DNA of 64,000 nucleotides, taken from NCBI GenBank assembly GCA_002633005.1, contig NMRA01000527.1, positions 238,712 through 302,711 of the forward strand. The letters are read 5' to 3'. Made by a program: the position numbers and the translations under genes. The notes under the pieces are model-generated. The model had not been told where the DNA came from. It was given only the letters and a program-made list of their open reading frames with translations, and made no database searches. Below, one piece after another: positions 25,901 through 37,257 of the stretch; the stretch's first letter is position 1, and every line of letters starts with the position of its first letter. Source of the DNA: Phoronis australis. Its lineage: Eukaryota; Phoronida; Phoronidae.

Positions 25901-28900
25901 CGCACCTTTTAAGGATATGCCAGTCGAGAAAGTTTCGAGTAGGGTTGAGACATTCATGTAGTGAGAGATTCCGGATTTGTGACATGAGCAAAGCAGAAAT
26001 GGTATTCCAGAATACAGAAGAGATATCACATCTACCTGCTGGTAAACATTGCTTAATCAACTTCACCAAACCATTAAAAATCACCTACTGCTTTCTCATA
26101 CAGTTTAAATGCCTGCTCAAAGGCAGACATATTGGCCAGTAGATCAGCCAGTTTCTCATAAAGAGGCAGCATCTTGTTACTGTCAACCTTTTCACTGCTG
26201 GTAAGCTCTTCATCTAGTCTGCACAACTTCAACACTGGAATAAAAAATCAACATTAACAGAATAGCAGATTCATCGTGTTCAGAACTAAGAACTAGTCAG
26301 TCATGGGTTAGTAGAAGCTAGTCACAGGTGACTAGGAGCTAGGCAACAGTACCTTAAGAGAGTTACAGTAAATAGAGTTACAGTCATCAGCAGCCAGGAC
26401 ATTATCAATGATACTAGGAGTTAGTCATCAGAAATTAAATATGCTATTCATTAACGAAGAAGTTTTTGATGGGAATTAAATTTAGTTATTCCTGTTAGTC
26501 ACCAGAAATTTACTGTTTCGGAATATTTGATCATGTGTGCAACCAGCAGTAACTGCGATTTGTGGCGGAGCACTGAGAGTTCCGTTTAAAAACAACGATC
26601 AAGTATCACCCAGTAATATTGCAATACGGCAAGTTTGCATCTCTAACTTTACGCCATATACAGTATGAATAGAGTGACGTTGACTCATTGCTCACACAGA
26701 TCACTGGATTTATCGCAGTGATTTATTGTGCATTCAGCATGACATAATTTGTGTTACATGGGGTTTTAACGAAAAAAAGATACGGCACCTTGCCATTTCG
26801 ATTTACTAACTTTAACTAAAAGTAGACTGCAGCCATTTATAAAGTGCTAAAAATATTCCAAATTTTTGGCATTTATGAATCATAGTCACCATTCGACCTG
26901 ATTGATCTTAGATGGCTTTAAGCACAAGGTTAAATGTCACGAGAGAATGTATAGGGTGCATTTCCAACTTATATTTAACATCTCATAGGCTCAAGACATC
27001 TACCTGACTTTAGCTGTCGTTCCACAGCAGTCCTTGTACTCTCCACAGGCGAGCGACATTTATAGGCGAGCTTCAAACATTTCTTGGCGGCAGAGTAATC
27101 ACCCACCTGGACAAACATCTGTAGAGAAGTAGTAACTGAATTACAATGGTGTATCTCAAGGTTTTAAAGAAACTAACATTACAGCATATATACAGAATTC
27201 TATTCTTTATATTGTATACATGTAATAGCTCAAGACTGGAGAGGTGAAGCCTGAAAACAAAAATAAAACATGGTTTCATTCTCAAGGATCACACGCAAAT
27301 TTTTATTTGAATTTCATTCTGGGGAATATACGGTAAGTGCATATTACACTAGATTTTAATTTTATCTTTATACACACTTTACACTCCGCAAAAGTCTAAA
27401 CTTGGAATAAACCAGACAATTTGCACTTGCAATCTACAGAATCCTCATCTCACTTTGGACACTATCTGTTTAGAAAGACCTGTTCACTTTATAATATTAT
27501 AATCTTTATACAGACAGTGTTCTGCACAACCTGCTAAATCTGATCGCAGCAACGAGTAGGGACTCATATGCAACATGCGAATATCTAAACAACAATGAAC
27601 ACATGCTAACAGGGTTTAGAAATTGGGTACGTCACTCCTGCCACATCTGTCAGCTAGTGAAATTCATTCGTCAGTTCACCAAGTCACCTGAGCTTTCAGA
27701 GTCAGAGACTCAATTTCACACTCCTTGTCGGCCATCTTGCGAGCACACCCTAATGCTTCCTCCACACAGCGGAGAGCTTGAGTCGTATTGTTGTTCTTGT
27801 CATAGATTCCAGCCATAGAAAGCTGGCATCTGTAATGATCGTCTACCAAAGAATTCTTCCTAGAAAATTGAATAACAAATTGGTAAGATTAAGCATTACT
27901 ACAGCACTTGTAAATGATAACAGGCGAAAATAAGTTTTGAGACACTTTACAACACAAATGAGTACAATATTTGTGATGTAGAGGTGTTTGTTACTCCTTA
28001 AACAGTTTGATTTCCAATTACCGAATTTACTAACAGACTAGGTGAATCTAGAGATCTAGTTGTGTGGTTATGACATAGTGTAAAACAATTGAAAGCATAT
28101 TGCTTTAATTGGTTAATGTTTGTATTTTAAATGTCAAGGCAATGGTCGAAGAGCTTGATTTCTTAAGGTAAACTGCGGAAACTCAAGTCCCAGTACAACA
28201 AATTGAAGATAAATGTGCAAAATATGCATTTACCAAATTAATAATAGTTTCAATTGCTTATTAAATAGTGTGTACTGGTTTACTACATAAGTCAGCTAAT
28301 TTGATTCTAAATTTATATAAGTTTATGGTACAGATCGAGCCATATACAGGGATTCACTTGCTTGCTTCAGTATTCAAGTCTGTTCCTATGTTCCCGCTGA
28401 CCTCTGGTTAACCGACAGTTCATGAAATGAAATCGGCCTATATCGGGCTTCTTCTTTAAAACGAGGGACCTTTCTTTGTTAGCTCAATCTTGAGTGAACA
28501 TTGAGATCCACCCAACGTGCAGTGATTGAAACTTACTGACATATGACCGTGGCCTGTTTGATATAGTCTGAGCATCTGCGCCCGTCTCCCTTGGCGTCAA
28601 AGACTAGACCACAGTTCAATAATAGCCTAGCCCTCATCTGCTGGTAGTCACGAGTGGCAATGATACATCGTAGTCTCTCACACAGTTCCAGTGCTTTGAC
28701 AAAGGACTCTTCAGCCTTGAACAGTAACAAAGAAACCATTTGTGTTCTCCACGAAAATGTTTCCTGTAGATACTTTAGTGATTATTACTGACATTCACCC
28801 TTTAACTATTATCAAAGATTTGTGTTATATAGAGACAAGGAATTTATTCAACCAAGACAAATATAAACACAGATAGTTCGACACTGCAAACACCAAATAA

Positions 28901-31900
28901 TAATAAAATAATGCCAACAATTGTCCCCAACTCATGGCGGTAGCCACTCAGCCACCAACTCAATCCACCGTTAATTCTGCCTGAACATCCTTTCTAAAAC
29001 CTATTGGTCTATTTACACCAACTTCTAGCCTTAGGTACGATGTTTCAGTAGGTAATGTCTACGGCTAACTTCAGGTGTTCATAGAAAGTAGATCAGTAGA
29101 TTTACATTGGTACGATGTTTCAGTAGGTAATGTCTATGGCTAACTTCAGGTGTTCATAGAAAGTAGACCAGAAGATTTACATTGGTACGATGTTTCAGTA
29201 GGTAATGTCTACGGCTAACTTCGGGTGTTCATAGAAAGTAGACCAGAAGATTTACATTGGTACCACGTTTCAGTAGGTAATGCTTACGGCTAACTTCGGG
29301 TGTTCATAGAAAGTAGACCAGTAGATTTACATTGGTACGATGTTTCAGTAGGTAATGTCTACGTCTAACTTCAGGTGTTCATAGAAAGTAGATCAGTAGA
29401 TTTTAGACATGATGTTACCACATCAACACCTCAAAGCAGTTTTAGGACGACAAACTGCTTTATGCTGACAATATCTCTCAAGGTCAAATGCATACTTGAG
29501 GAGACACGCAACTCAACTTTCTATTTTCAGCTCATTTTTTAATATAAGGGTATTCCCAGTTTAGTATCCAATGAAACTGACGACATTTGAACTTGCATAA
29601 GTGTCACATGTTACTGCTATCACCAGTTGATTATATCCTTCTGTATAATATTTTCCTTCTTGGAACAGGCCAGAAAAGTATTCTTACATGTTTGGTAGTA
29701 GGAAACCTGGGAAGACGAAAGCAACTCAACCTCAACCAGAATCTGACACAACTCTTTCAAACAGATGGTATGCAGAACTGCACAACACCGAGACCAGTCC
29801 TGAGAACATTAAAAATTTAGAGAGACTTGCGAACACCCCACATTTGTGACCTATCAGCCAGGCTGTGACATATGACTAATATGCCAGGAAACTGAGTTGG
29901 GAAGAATGAAATTTTTCAAGATTTTTCGAATAAGCACAAAAAGTGAAAAAGTGACATGTAAGTTTCATGTTAAATGTCAAAGCAATTCCACCATTCGGCT
30001 AAGATCTAGGGCCACATTGAATTTTCCATGTGATCGACCATGTTGCCTCAGGGCTGTTCCAGCAAAATCTGTATGGAAGGGGGGACGGCAGCTGGAATAA
30101 AAATTCATGGGTAGTGGTCTTCAGAAAAAAACTCAAATTATGGGTGGTCCTTCTTGTAAGAAGTAAGGCATTAAAACTGGGTGGTATTTTTTGACCTGTA
30201 CATGTTGACAGGTGGGTATTTACAGTCAAACATAGCTCGAAAGAAATCAAAACATCAAAACTCATTAAAAAAATTCATATCCCATAACAAAGAAACAAAC
30301 CCATGTTGCTATTGTACTGAGAGCAATATGAACACTATGCCATTAAAGGAGAATGGCACCCGATTTAATTAGTCTTTTTTACCATCTTAATCGGTCTATA
30401 TCCACATCGCCTCTTATACGGTCGACCTCACCTTGCCGAGAGGTGTCGCGTTAACCCACGAAGAAGGTGAGAAATGACACAGCGACGTCAGTGGTTCGTC
30501 TGCAGAGTGAATGCCGCTATATTGCGGTGCATCGTTCTCGCTTGTCCGAACTATGAAGCTGTGAAGAAAGCGGGTGTATCGCTTTTCGACTTCCTCGAGA
30601 GCTCGAAATGCTTAGGAAGTGGCTCACGGTAGTGAAGAACGAAAGGTACACTGTTAATAGCAAATATGAGGCCGTGAAACATCTCCGTGTCTGTGGCCGG
30701 CATTTCGTCGACAGTGATTTCCCTGACGAATTCCGGCTTACCAAAGAACTATCCATATGTTCCGTTGCCTGTGCATGTTCACGGCGCCTCTCCAGTATTT
30801 CTTGGTCAGTGTATTCCGGTTCGAACTGATAGCCTTTGAAATCTAACAATCTGACCCGTGAAGTCTTTGTCTGATGAGCTCTTGACTAAGTCTGGATTGG
30901 CGCCGGGCGAGTTGCCATGTAGACGTCGCTGTCAGGATCTCAGTCTTTCGACAATAACTAAGAACGAATGTTTGTTTAGCACGCAACTCGGCCAAATGCG
31001 AGACTTGTATGCACGTTAGAACCGTTTTTAACTGCTGCACTATTTTTACTACAGTTCCCTTTTAATGCTCCAGACATATGCTTACGCTGTCACGGGGATT
31101 GAGCTAGTTTAATTTAAAGTATGGTGGTCAGGGTTAAAGCAGTTAATATATTAATTGCCAAATCCATAGTGGCATGTACATTGTGGGACACCAGTTATTA
31201 AACCAACCTTAGACAACACTTCTCCCTGTTGTTCACCCTTCACAGATTCGGACTGAACCAGATAGGTCCTGCCTATGGTTGCCAGAGCACGCTGCTCTTC
31301 CGTCAGGTCATTACACTGTCTGGCCAACACCAGGTGGCGTGTCTGATGTCTCAAGGCATCATCAAATCGTTCCATTTGACAGTAGCACTCCCCAATCTTC
31401 CTCTCAGCGATGGCTGTACCCAGTGTGTCCTGAAGGGCCTCGCTGAGACCCAACTCAGTCCTGTGCTCTGACAGAGCATCCTCATGTCGTCCTGGAGAGA
31501 AAGAACATAAGAGTGTTCTCTAAAATTGTTTTTACATGGGGAAACAGTTGTCACGGTACGGGTTGTCACGGCACAACTTGCTCCACTTAAGTCGCATTTA
31601 CACGACAGTAGATCACAAAAAGTATCAGCATAAGTCACTTACACAAAGACTGTCTGCACATGCTCGCATAAACAATAGCGAATGTCCACACCACGTGGAA
31701 TGCTAGCGGATCACCCACATTTTGGTTATTGCACAAGCGCAACATAGATGTTCCCTTCTGCCTTGTCCCAGTTTGTGTTTAGACGTGTAGTTGAAACTGG
31801 AACAACTGAACAAGTGCAACTTGCACTACCTCTCAAATCGGTGTCAAAAATGCGTCGTTAACTTGCCACGTGTCAGTCATATTTACAAACACTTGTGCCG

Positions 31901-34900
31901 GATCATGTTAGTTGCTCTGTGACAACTGTCTCCCGTGAAAATGCGGTTTAAAGGGCAGTTTTGATGATGTCACAGACTTGGTCAACGCACTACCTCTAAG
32001 AGCCACCACAGACTAGGTCGACGCACTACCTCTAAGGCCGACCGCAGACGGAGAGCTATGAGACGAGCTGCTAGCCTTGAGTGAACACAAACTGAGCGAA
32101 AAGCTCACTTCAAGGCATGGAAATATAACAATTGTATGAACTAGACACTAGTTGATTCAATTGTATGAACTAGACACTAGTTGATTCAATTGTATGAACC
32201 AGACACTAGTTGATTCAACTGCATGAACTAGACACTAGTTGATTCAATTGTATGAACTAGACACTAGTTGATTCAATTGTATGAACTAGACACTAGTTGA
32301 TTCAATTGTATGAACTAGACACTAGTTGATTCAATTGTATGAACTAGACACTAGTTGATTCAATTGTATGAACCAGACACTAGTTGATTCAATTGCCCTC
32401 TACCTGAAGGGAGCTGTCAGCTCAGCCATCATTCATTTGCCAGCTCAGCTCTTTGTTCTCCCATCTTCAGTGGCTCTAAAGTATTACCATAACTTGAATA
32501 TACCTTATATTTAGTACAAGAAAACCACACAAAACAATTGTACTTTGTCGTACAACCTGTAGCTATACCAGGGCCTGGTCTCCAATCTCTGTACTCAAGA
32601 CTCATACTCATACTCGAGATTTCATACTTTACTTCTTGAGTTCCTCATCTCCCGAAAATGTCTTTGTAACAGCTTATCACATCAAAGAACCCGTTCTCTC
32701 TTGCTAATTTAATCTCGACGTAGAACCCATTGCTGTGTAGGCGTACGCTGATGTCAAAATTTTGATACTGTATCTTCGTATTTTACCGGGATGTATCAAG
32801 TTAGCTGACATTTGGCGCGTGAGTTAAAAAACACTACATACAGGCATTCAGAGTTCATCAGTGAACGGGACGAGACGTCTACGGTACTTATAAATCGGCT
32901 AACAAAATTTGGAATGCCATTCAGGGATTGAGGAATTATAGATGACTAAACTATGATGTGAAATGTACCTGACAGGGAAGCAAACTGTTTTTAACTTTCC
33001 TAGCCTCCTCGTCTTTTGGAAACCCTACAAACCGTAGGCACACCTACTGAAATAAGGGCAGCACAAACTTCTCACACGACTTTCCCCACAACTGCTTTCG
33101 ACACATGTAACGACTTGCCGACAAACGGGATTAGAATGCGCCTGTTGCCAGGAATCGGAGTTTATGAATTGGCGGTGATGACATGCAGTGACTCAGACGG
33201 AAGGTCAATAAAGTGAAGAATAAGAAGATTTAAGATGAAAACTATTATCTCTGAACTGAAATTAAAGCGCTGAAATGTGGTAAGAGGACTTATTTTTGTT
33301 CTCTCGCTCATATTTATTTTCGAGTACGATTTCAAGCACACTGCCTGACCAAACTTGAAATCTGGAGCATACACTCCGAATTTTACTCAAAATCGTACTC
33401 GAAATATAGATGAGTTACGCTTAAGTTCGAGTATACTCGAAAATTGAGTATGTGCTCGAAATTTCGAGTACAGATTTTTTGAGTTTGACATTGAATACAC
33501 CAAAGCTGAGTCTGTACTCGAGTTGAGTATGAAGTGCGAGTTTGAGTATGATTCGAGTCTGAGTACGGAGATTGGAGACCGGGCCCAGATTTGTTACTAC
33601 CACAGGTGTTTCATTCTTGTTTTACCTCAATTGCTCTCGAAAAAATAAGAATAGACCACTAAACAAAAATCACCAAGTCATGTTTTGTACATCACTCCAT
33701 ATTATCATCAACTCACCATGCCTTGTATACAGCTCCCCAATAACATTGCATACAAGAGCCACCTCCTTCAAGTCATTTTTATTCTCAGCTTTCCTTTTGT
33801 CTTTCCGCAATCCTGCAACGTAAGTAAATTTTAAGCGCTACGTTACGTCTACAATGACCCCTTTGTATACAAAAGTAAACTAAAATTCCACCAGCCTCCC
33901 ACAAGCTCACACAAACACAGCATGAAAAATCGCTTATAATTCACTGTGTGTTGAGCTAAACAAATTGTCACACCCATAGCCAGCTACTGCACCGGGTATG
34001 TCCAAAACTGTGGTTAACAGGCCTACCAACCAATCACATCAAAGATTCTTCAGACCGTTAAGCCATAGCTTCCATAGGTGGATGCTTGAGCAGATCTCGG
34101 CTACCGGTATGGTGTGCATTTGCACCCGTCACACCCCCTTGGCTAGTGGCATGATAGTACACTAGATTTACATGAACGAGGCTTCAGCAGACACGCTGAT
34201 GTTCCTGAATCAGATTTCTAGAAGTAGTATGATGACGCTCCCAATTTCACTATAGCACAACTTGCTCATCTGTCATCATCCCATGTGTATGGCAATCCGA
34301 AGAATTTGTTCAGGGATGTAGATGAGAACATCCCCGATTTGCATCGATTATAAACATGATACAATGGATGATTGGACCATAATGCAATTTCAGCGTGGTA
34401 GACTATCCTAAGTAGCCAACACATCAGCCAAAGTTTTAAATTTGTCGCCGTTGAATTTAAACCCGACGAAAGGTAACTAAACCTTACGCGCCAAACTCGT
34501 TAGTGCATCAAGCCAAAACTGGCAGTGGAGAACATTGGCATGGTCAAAATCTCTGAGTGCATCACAATTCTCAACCAACACATCTCACTAGTTCACCAGT
34601 ACAGTCCAACAGATGTAATTATCATGTTTTTCAATAAGCAATTACATGGCCCTGGATGCTGCAGGCATACAGGGGCAAAAGTACATCCCCACAAAAAGTT
34701 ATTTCAAAATATAGAAAATAAAATCAAATGAAACATGCATATACATGCACATGGAGTTATAATTAACACTTGCCATAAGACTGGAGATGATTCAGTCAAG
34801 ATAATTTGAACAAATCGATGAAAATCTGTCGCGGTTTGCTCGAGTTTCTATTACCGGGTGCCATTTTGAGGAAGTTATGTGAAATCACGGCGCATGTGGA

Positions 34901-35726
34901 TAAATAAAAAGTCTAAGGGACACCTTCCCATGCTGTTTTGAAAGTGTCACGCATCACGTCTCGCTTCGCTCAGTCTCGTGCTAGCCTTTGCCAAACTCAC
35001 GTGACTCAGTTGAAATACTTTGTGGTTATCGCAGGCTTGGTGAAGAAGTGAACGGTGACCAAAAAAGTGCACTTAGAATTCTTCGTCAAAGTCACCTTAA
35101 TTCTCGTAATTAAACATCATCAAAGATATGTGTAGAAGTAGAAAGGACCACTGAAGAAAGTAGGCACTTTTTTAAGTGATAGTTTTAACTGTGGAATGCA
35201 TTTTTGACGAGGTGAAAACTCTTAATCGGTGACCTGATTTAGCCTACCACCCATTCAAAATACACGGGACAAAAAAGAAAGCGATGGGAAGTATTATCCC
35301 TAACCGGTCAACCTAGAGGCTACGTGTTGGTCGTGTTGCCTATAGTTTATCAATTGATACAAACATGATGTAGGACTGTGGAATGTTCGATTTAAGTCGA
35401 AGAAAATAAGTTCTTATAGTTCAACACAACACAGCACAACTTTGCTGTCAAAACATAAAAGTTGGCTTAGCCTAGCTTCATGAAGACTACCGAATATTTA
35501 GAATACAGCTTTCCACCAAAGTCCAAGGCAAAGACTTGACTGAGCAGTCGACTGTTGATTGGCCCAGATTGGGGTATTGCAAGAATGAAATCAAAACTGA
35601 AATATTCAGACTTCCGAGCTGTGCTGGTTTAATCAAAACCACAGAATCTTATATTCAATGAAGGGTCGTTCAATAAAATTTTTCAACGAACTCACTTTCT
35701 AATTCTTTCGCGAGATTTTCGCTCAT
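7942..35726 (-). CDS. TONSL: Tonsoku-like DNA repair protein, complete, 24 exons
   Basis: TONSL (usually with MMS22L) binds new histone H3-H4 and promotes RAD51 loading at stalled forks in the nucleus. Exons in transcript order: 35696-35726, 33717-33812, 31208-31491, 28537-28715, 27688-27859, 27004-27118, 26089-26234, 25682-25834, 24760-24885, 21913-22111, 21579-21646, 21049-21129, 20328-20564, 19893-20010, 19309-19414, 18299-18397, 17075-17659, 15414-15567, 14652-14880, 14133-14287, 12559-12730, 9523-9689, 8904-8977, 7942-8293. Lengths sum to 4098 nt with every phase compatible, giving 1365 residues (human about 1378). The start [10 protein letters not shown] matches the short first exon of the family. 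Domain order TPR, acidic, ankyrin, ubiquitin-like, LRR is diagnostic. All introns are GT-AG except the one after 21049, which starts GC. The start was chosen by phase and by the acceptor-free ATG exon. Identity is sure; exact ends of a few exons are read by eye. Confidence 0.95.
10009..12497. mobile_element. 2.5-kb DNA transposon with 27-bp terminal inverted repeats
   Basis: Both ends carry the same 27 bp in inverse orientation, beginning CTACCGTAATCGTTCGGG and running to TTAACGCCC (10009-10035 and 12471-12497). Inside each end are subterminal repeats of the type TTAACCGCCCACCCC (four or more per end, 10036-10170 and 12318-12470), in mirror orientation. The interior holds a recent 163-bp tandem duplication (10238-10560) and no intact transposase. 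It lies in the TONSL intron between exons 21 and 22. No clear target duplication was seen. The family is not recognised. Confidence 0.8.
10238..10560 (-). repeat. 163-bp unit duplicated in tandem
   Basis: Units 10238-10400 and 10401-10560 differ at about one base, so the duplication is recent. On the minus strand each unit contains the decayed start MGRK..SDK and a GTGAGT donor, related to the element copies at 23560-24560 and 59935-60540. Confidence 0.8.
13555..14030. repeat. Old degenerate tandem repeat, unit about 30-40 bp
   Basis: About a dozen imperfect units resemble CAAGCTGGTCATGGGAGTACC. It lies in the TONSL intron between exons 20 and 21, ending about 100 bp from exon 20. Confidence 0.6.
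15036..15270. repeat. Tandem repeat, unit about 45-50 bp, about five copies
   Basis: Units carry TTAGCGATTACTTTTGTTAC followed by AAATAAGTCACTTTCTA with variation. A CTCF-like CCACTAGGGGGAG follows at about 15279-15291, near TONSL exon 18. Confidence 0.75.
16630..16630. other. Single-N assembly gap after a poly-C run
   Basis: One N follows a run of at least twelve C in the TONSL intron between exons 17 and 18; gap length unknown. Confidence 0.9.
18877..19200 (-). mobile_element. Element encoding a THAP-like N-terminus inside a TONSL intron
   Basis: On the minus strand an ATG at 19059 opens [12 protein letters not shown], then VTLHFPG, matching the start of THAP zinc-finger domains (C-x2-4-C, then H-x-FP). 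The frame is then lost and no partner Cys/His follow. The same DNA, including about 130 bp upstream, recurs at 42770-42910 and 44205-44545, so this is a dispersed element rather than a host exon. P-element-like transposases carry THAP domains; that origin is inferred. Confidence 0.5.
20328..22111 (-). other. TONSL: TONSL exons 10-13: acidic stretch and ankyrin repeat (H4K20me0 reader) domain
   Basis: Exon 10 gives a coiled helix followed by an acidic Glu/Asp/Gly/Ser stretch (about residues 455-500), as in vertebrates. Exons 11-13 give ankyrin repeats at about residues 524-629: [12 protein letters not shown], then [16 protein letters not shown], then [13 protein letters not shown]. Known reader residues of human TONSL (Glu530, Asp559, Trp563, Glu568, Asn571) are all present one position earlier here (Glu529, Asp558, Trp562, Glu567, Asn570). 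The histone H4 tail pocket specific for unmethylated Lys20 is therefore expected to work. The residue match is seen; binding is inferred. Confidence 0.92.
22171..22681. mobile_element. 511-bp non-autonomous hAT-like MITE
   Basis: 13-bp terminal inverted repeats CAGGGCTTGGAAT at both ends and a direct flanking duplication AGTCAC on both sides (22165-22170 and 22682-22687). CAGGG ends resemble hAT elements, though hAT normally duplicates 8 bp. No coding capacity. It sits in the TONSL intron before exon 10. Confidence 0.75.
23560..24560 (+). mobile_element. DNA-element copy with a short [16 protein letters not shown] first exon
   Basis: This region matches, with many substitutions, the reverse complement of 59935-60540 over about 600 bp and the 163-bp units at 10238-10560 over its right part. 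In plus orientation an ATG at 24401 opens [16 protein letters not shown] followed by a donor-like GAGTAAAT. It could be the first exon of a transposase, but no catalytic region remains. It lies in the TONSL intron between exons 9 and 10. Confidence 0.55.
29034..29403. repeat. 75-bp minisatellite, five copies
   Basis: Exact 75-bp period (GGTACGA at 29034, 29109, 29184, 29334; GGTACCA at 29259). Copies differ by a few bases each. It lies in the TONSL intron between exons 3 and 4. Confidence 0.9.
30046..30200 (+). mobile_element. Fragment related to the 57291-57862 element
   Basis: AGGGCTGTTCCAGCAAAATC, then a G-rich run and ATGGGTRGT motifs, as in the left part of the element at 57291. The other end is missing. 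Confidence 0.5.
30528..30765 (+). pseudogene. Frameshifted THAP zinc-finger domain
   Basis: One frame gives [20 protein letters not shown] then DF; a one-base shift near 30594 leads into [14 protein letters not shown], then [16 protein letters not shown]. Together these are the hallmarks of a THAP C2CH domain: C-x4-C, an FxFP-like loop, RKW, then C-x2-H-F. The ATG at 30511 is in another frame. It lies in the TONSL intron between exons 3 and 4. It could also be a live exon with a sequencing error, but no flanking gene structure was found. Confidence 0.6.
30737..30841 (-). pseudogene. Possible stray minus-strand exon with a [11 protein letters not shown] motif
   Basis: An acceptor-like TTAG precedes an open stretch reading [20 protein letters not shown] and ending at a donor GTAAGC. 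It is directly antisense-adjacent to the THAP fragment. The FEPE-type motif resembles the starts of several invertebrate repeat-family proteins, but I cannot name one. Confidence 0.25.
32129..32394. repeat. 29-bp minisatellite, nine copies
   Basis: Unit CAATTGTATGAACTAGACAC + TAGTTGATT. Copies 3 and 9 share CC for CT and copy 4 has two further changes. It lies in the TONSL intron between exons 2 and 3. Confidence 0.9.
32567..33588. mobile_element. About 1-kb element with imperfect inverted ends
   Basis: The left end CAGGGCCTGGTCTCCAATCT and the following GTACTCAAGACTCATACTC are mirrored at the right by GAGTCTGAGTACGGAGATTG then GAGACCGGGCCCAG. Many TACTCGA/TCGAGTA words fill both subterminal regions. 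No transposase is visible. It lies in the TONSL intron between exons 2 and 3. Confidence 0.6.
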
Positions 35727-37257
35727 TTTGGTTAACTAATGCATTTATTGTAAAGTTTTCACATCTTCATCCTTCGCGCCCCACGACCCTGAACGCATGC
35801 GCAATGACTAGTTTCCGTAAAGTGAAATGTTTCTATTTTTTTCTCTTTATTACATATCAAAGCCAAACATAGATCAATGTATACAACATAAATAGTTTAT
35901 TTATTTCAAAAAGCTTATAAAATTGTTTGAAAATGTCTATAATACAATGAAAATGGTATATTCTGAAATCAAGGTTAGAGAGTTTATTATTTGTTTAAAC
36001 ATGTCTGCGCCCAGGTGTTTGTTGTTGGTGTTTCCTTTATTTTCTGAAAAGTCTGTTGACTCAATGATCATTGGAAATCGAAGTCACTGTTGTCATGAGA
36101 GAAAATTGAAAGACAGGTACAGTGTCGTTTTAAGTTTAAATTATTTAAGAAAACACTTTTGTAAGTTGAATTCTGAAACTTTTAACTGCTCTATCAGACT
36201 CGGTTCTACGCCGCAACTTGAATTTGAGAGACTCGACTCCAGTAAGTCACAAATTACAAACTCATTTAGCTACTGTAAACCTGTCATGCGTTGCATAGTG
36301 TTCAGAATTTCACGAAAAAGCAGCAACAAGAAAAATCATACAGCAGAGCAGCCGAATTATGCCTCACAGTGATTGAAACATCAGTCTCATTCATTGTTAT
36401 AAATACCTTTTGTGCATAAAGCCAAAGGGACACCTTAGGAGGCTGTTAATGTCTTTAATTCCCTCCAATTCCAACAAATACTCCCAATATCAAACTTTTC
36501 TTTGACTCGTCCTTTGTTCAGTCCCCAAAATTGGAAACTGGCCATTCTTACACAGCACACGCCAGGGGATGTGATGTCATACCACCTGCTGCTCGGAGGT
36601 CTCTCTATGTGTGCGAAAGGTACTTATAACAACATGACTTTAATTTTTTAATTGGTGTGAGACGTAATTTGCTGTAAAACTAACGGCGTATGAAGCGCCT
36701 ATAAGAGTTTCACCATCTGTAGTTCAACCAGACGATGGTCTCTGTCTACGGCAACTGGGGAGGAGGTGGAATAGATGGCGACCGGGGGAAGGAGCAAACT
36801 GGTGGAAACTGGGGAGATAAGTCTTGTGTAATGTCAAGAATTCACGAACTGTCTGTTCTTTCTAAGGCTACAATCAAATTCGTCTGAGAAGGAAACCAGT
36901 TTTATATTTAAGGGTGGTCTGAATCTTAGATGAGAATCACGTTTAAATCGGCCAGTGTAACGGTGCGAACTCGGAGTCTGTCTAAACATTTCATGCAGAC
37001 TAACATCGCCAGACTGTTCAAGTATTACTTATTTTGTGTGCAAAGAACAGTTGAAAATGAGTACAGTAATTCGTTTTTGGCTTTGCAACCAGTATCATGG
37101 TGCCAATAGCTAGACTTTTAGTTAGTGTCTGTTAAGATGCAGTTTTCTTGACAGACATCTTGAAAGTTAAGAACTTAACTAAAAATTATCTTGACTTGTG
37201 TTATTGTTCCCTGGTAGGGATGTGCTGCAAATCAGATTTCTCTTTATTTTAGCTTCC
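35727..37257. other. Intergenic region between divergent TONSL and BBS10
   Basis: It holds the TONSL promoter motifs at the left and presumably the BBS10 first exon. A 149-codon open frame at 35923-36372 lacks any recognisable feature and I do not call it a gene. Confidence 0.5.
35773..35803 (-). promoter_or_regulatory. Likely TONSL core promoter: NRF1-like and E2F-like sites
   Basis: About 45-80 bp upstream of the TONSL ATG are a near-perfect NRF1 palindrome (minus strand TGCGCATGCGTT, 35792-35803) and an E2F-like TTCGCGCC (35773-35780). A second TTTCGCGAG lies inside the first coding exon. Such sites are usual in S-phase housekeeping promoters. The motifs are seen; promoter function is inferred. 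Confidence 0.5.

Larger units (their letters stand above)
24760..33812 (-). other. TONSL: TONSL exons 2-9: N-terminal TPR repeats
   Basis: These eight exons encode about residues 11-434, a run of TPR helices that in the family contacts histone chaperones and MMS22L. Visible landmarks are [17 protein letters not shown] (exon 2), [13 protein letters not shown] and [12 protein letters not shown] (exon 3), [13 protein letters not shown] (exon 4), [16 protein letters not shown] (exon 6) and [19 protein letters not shown] (exon 8). Order and spacing match vertebrate TONSL closely. Exon phases are 1,0,2,0,1,0,0,0 after each exon. The introns between them hold minisatellites, a THAP fragment and transposon relics described separately. 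Confidence 0.92.

Noticed and set aside
35923-36372. 149-codon open frame between TONSL and BBS10
   Set aside because: No recognisable domain, no splice context and AT-rich composition; may be chance, or part of an untranslated region.
37198-37257. Upstream in-frame ATG for BBS10 at 37198
   Set aside because: A polypyrimidine tract and AG at 37251-37252 lie between it and the family-like start MATSEDISL, so this stretch is probably intron.
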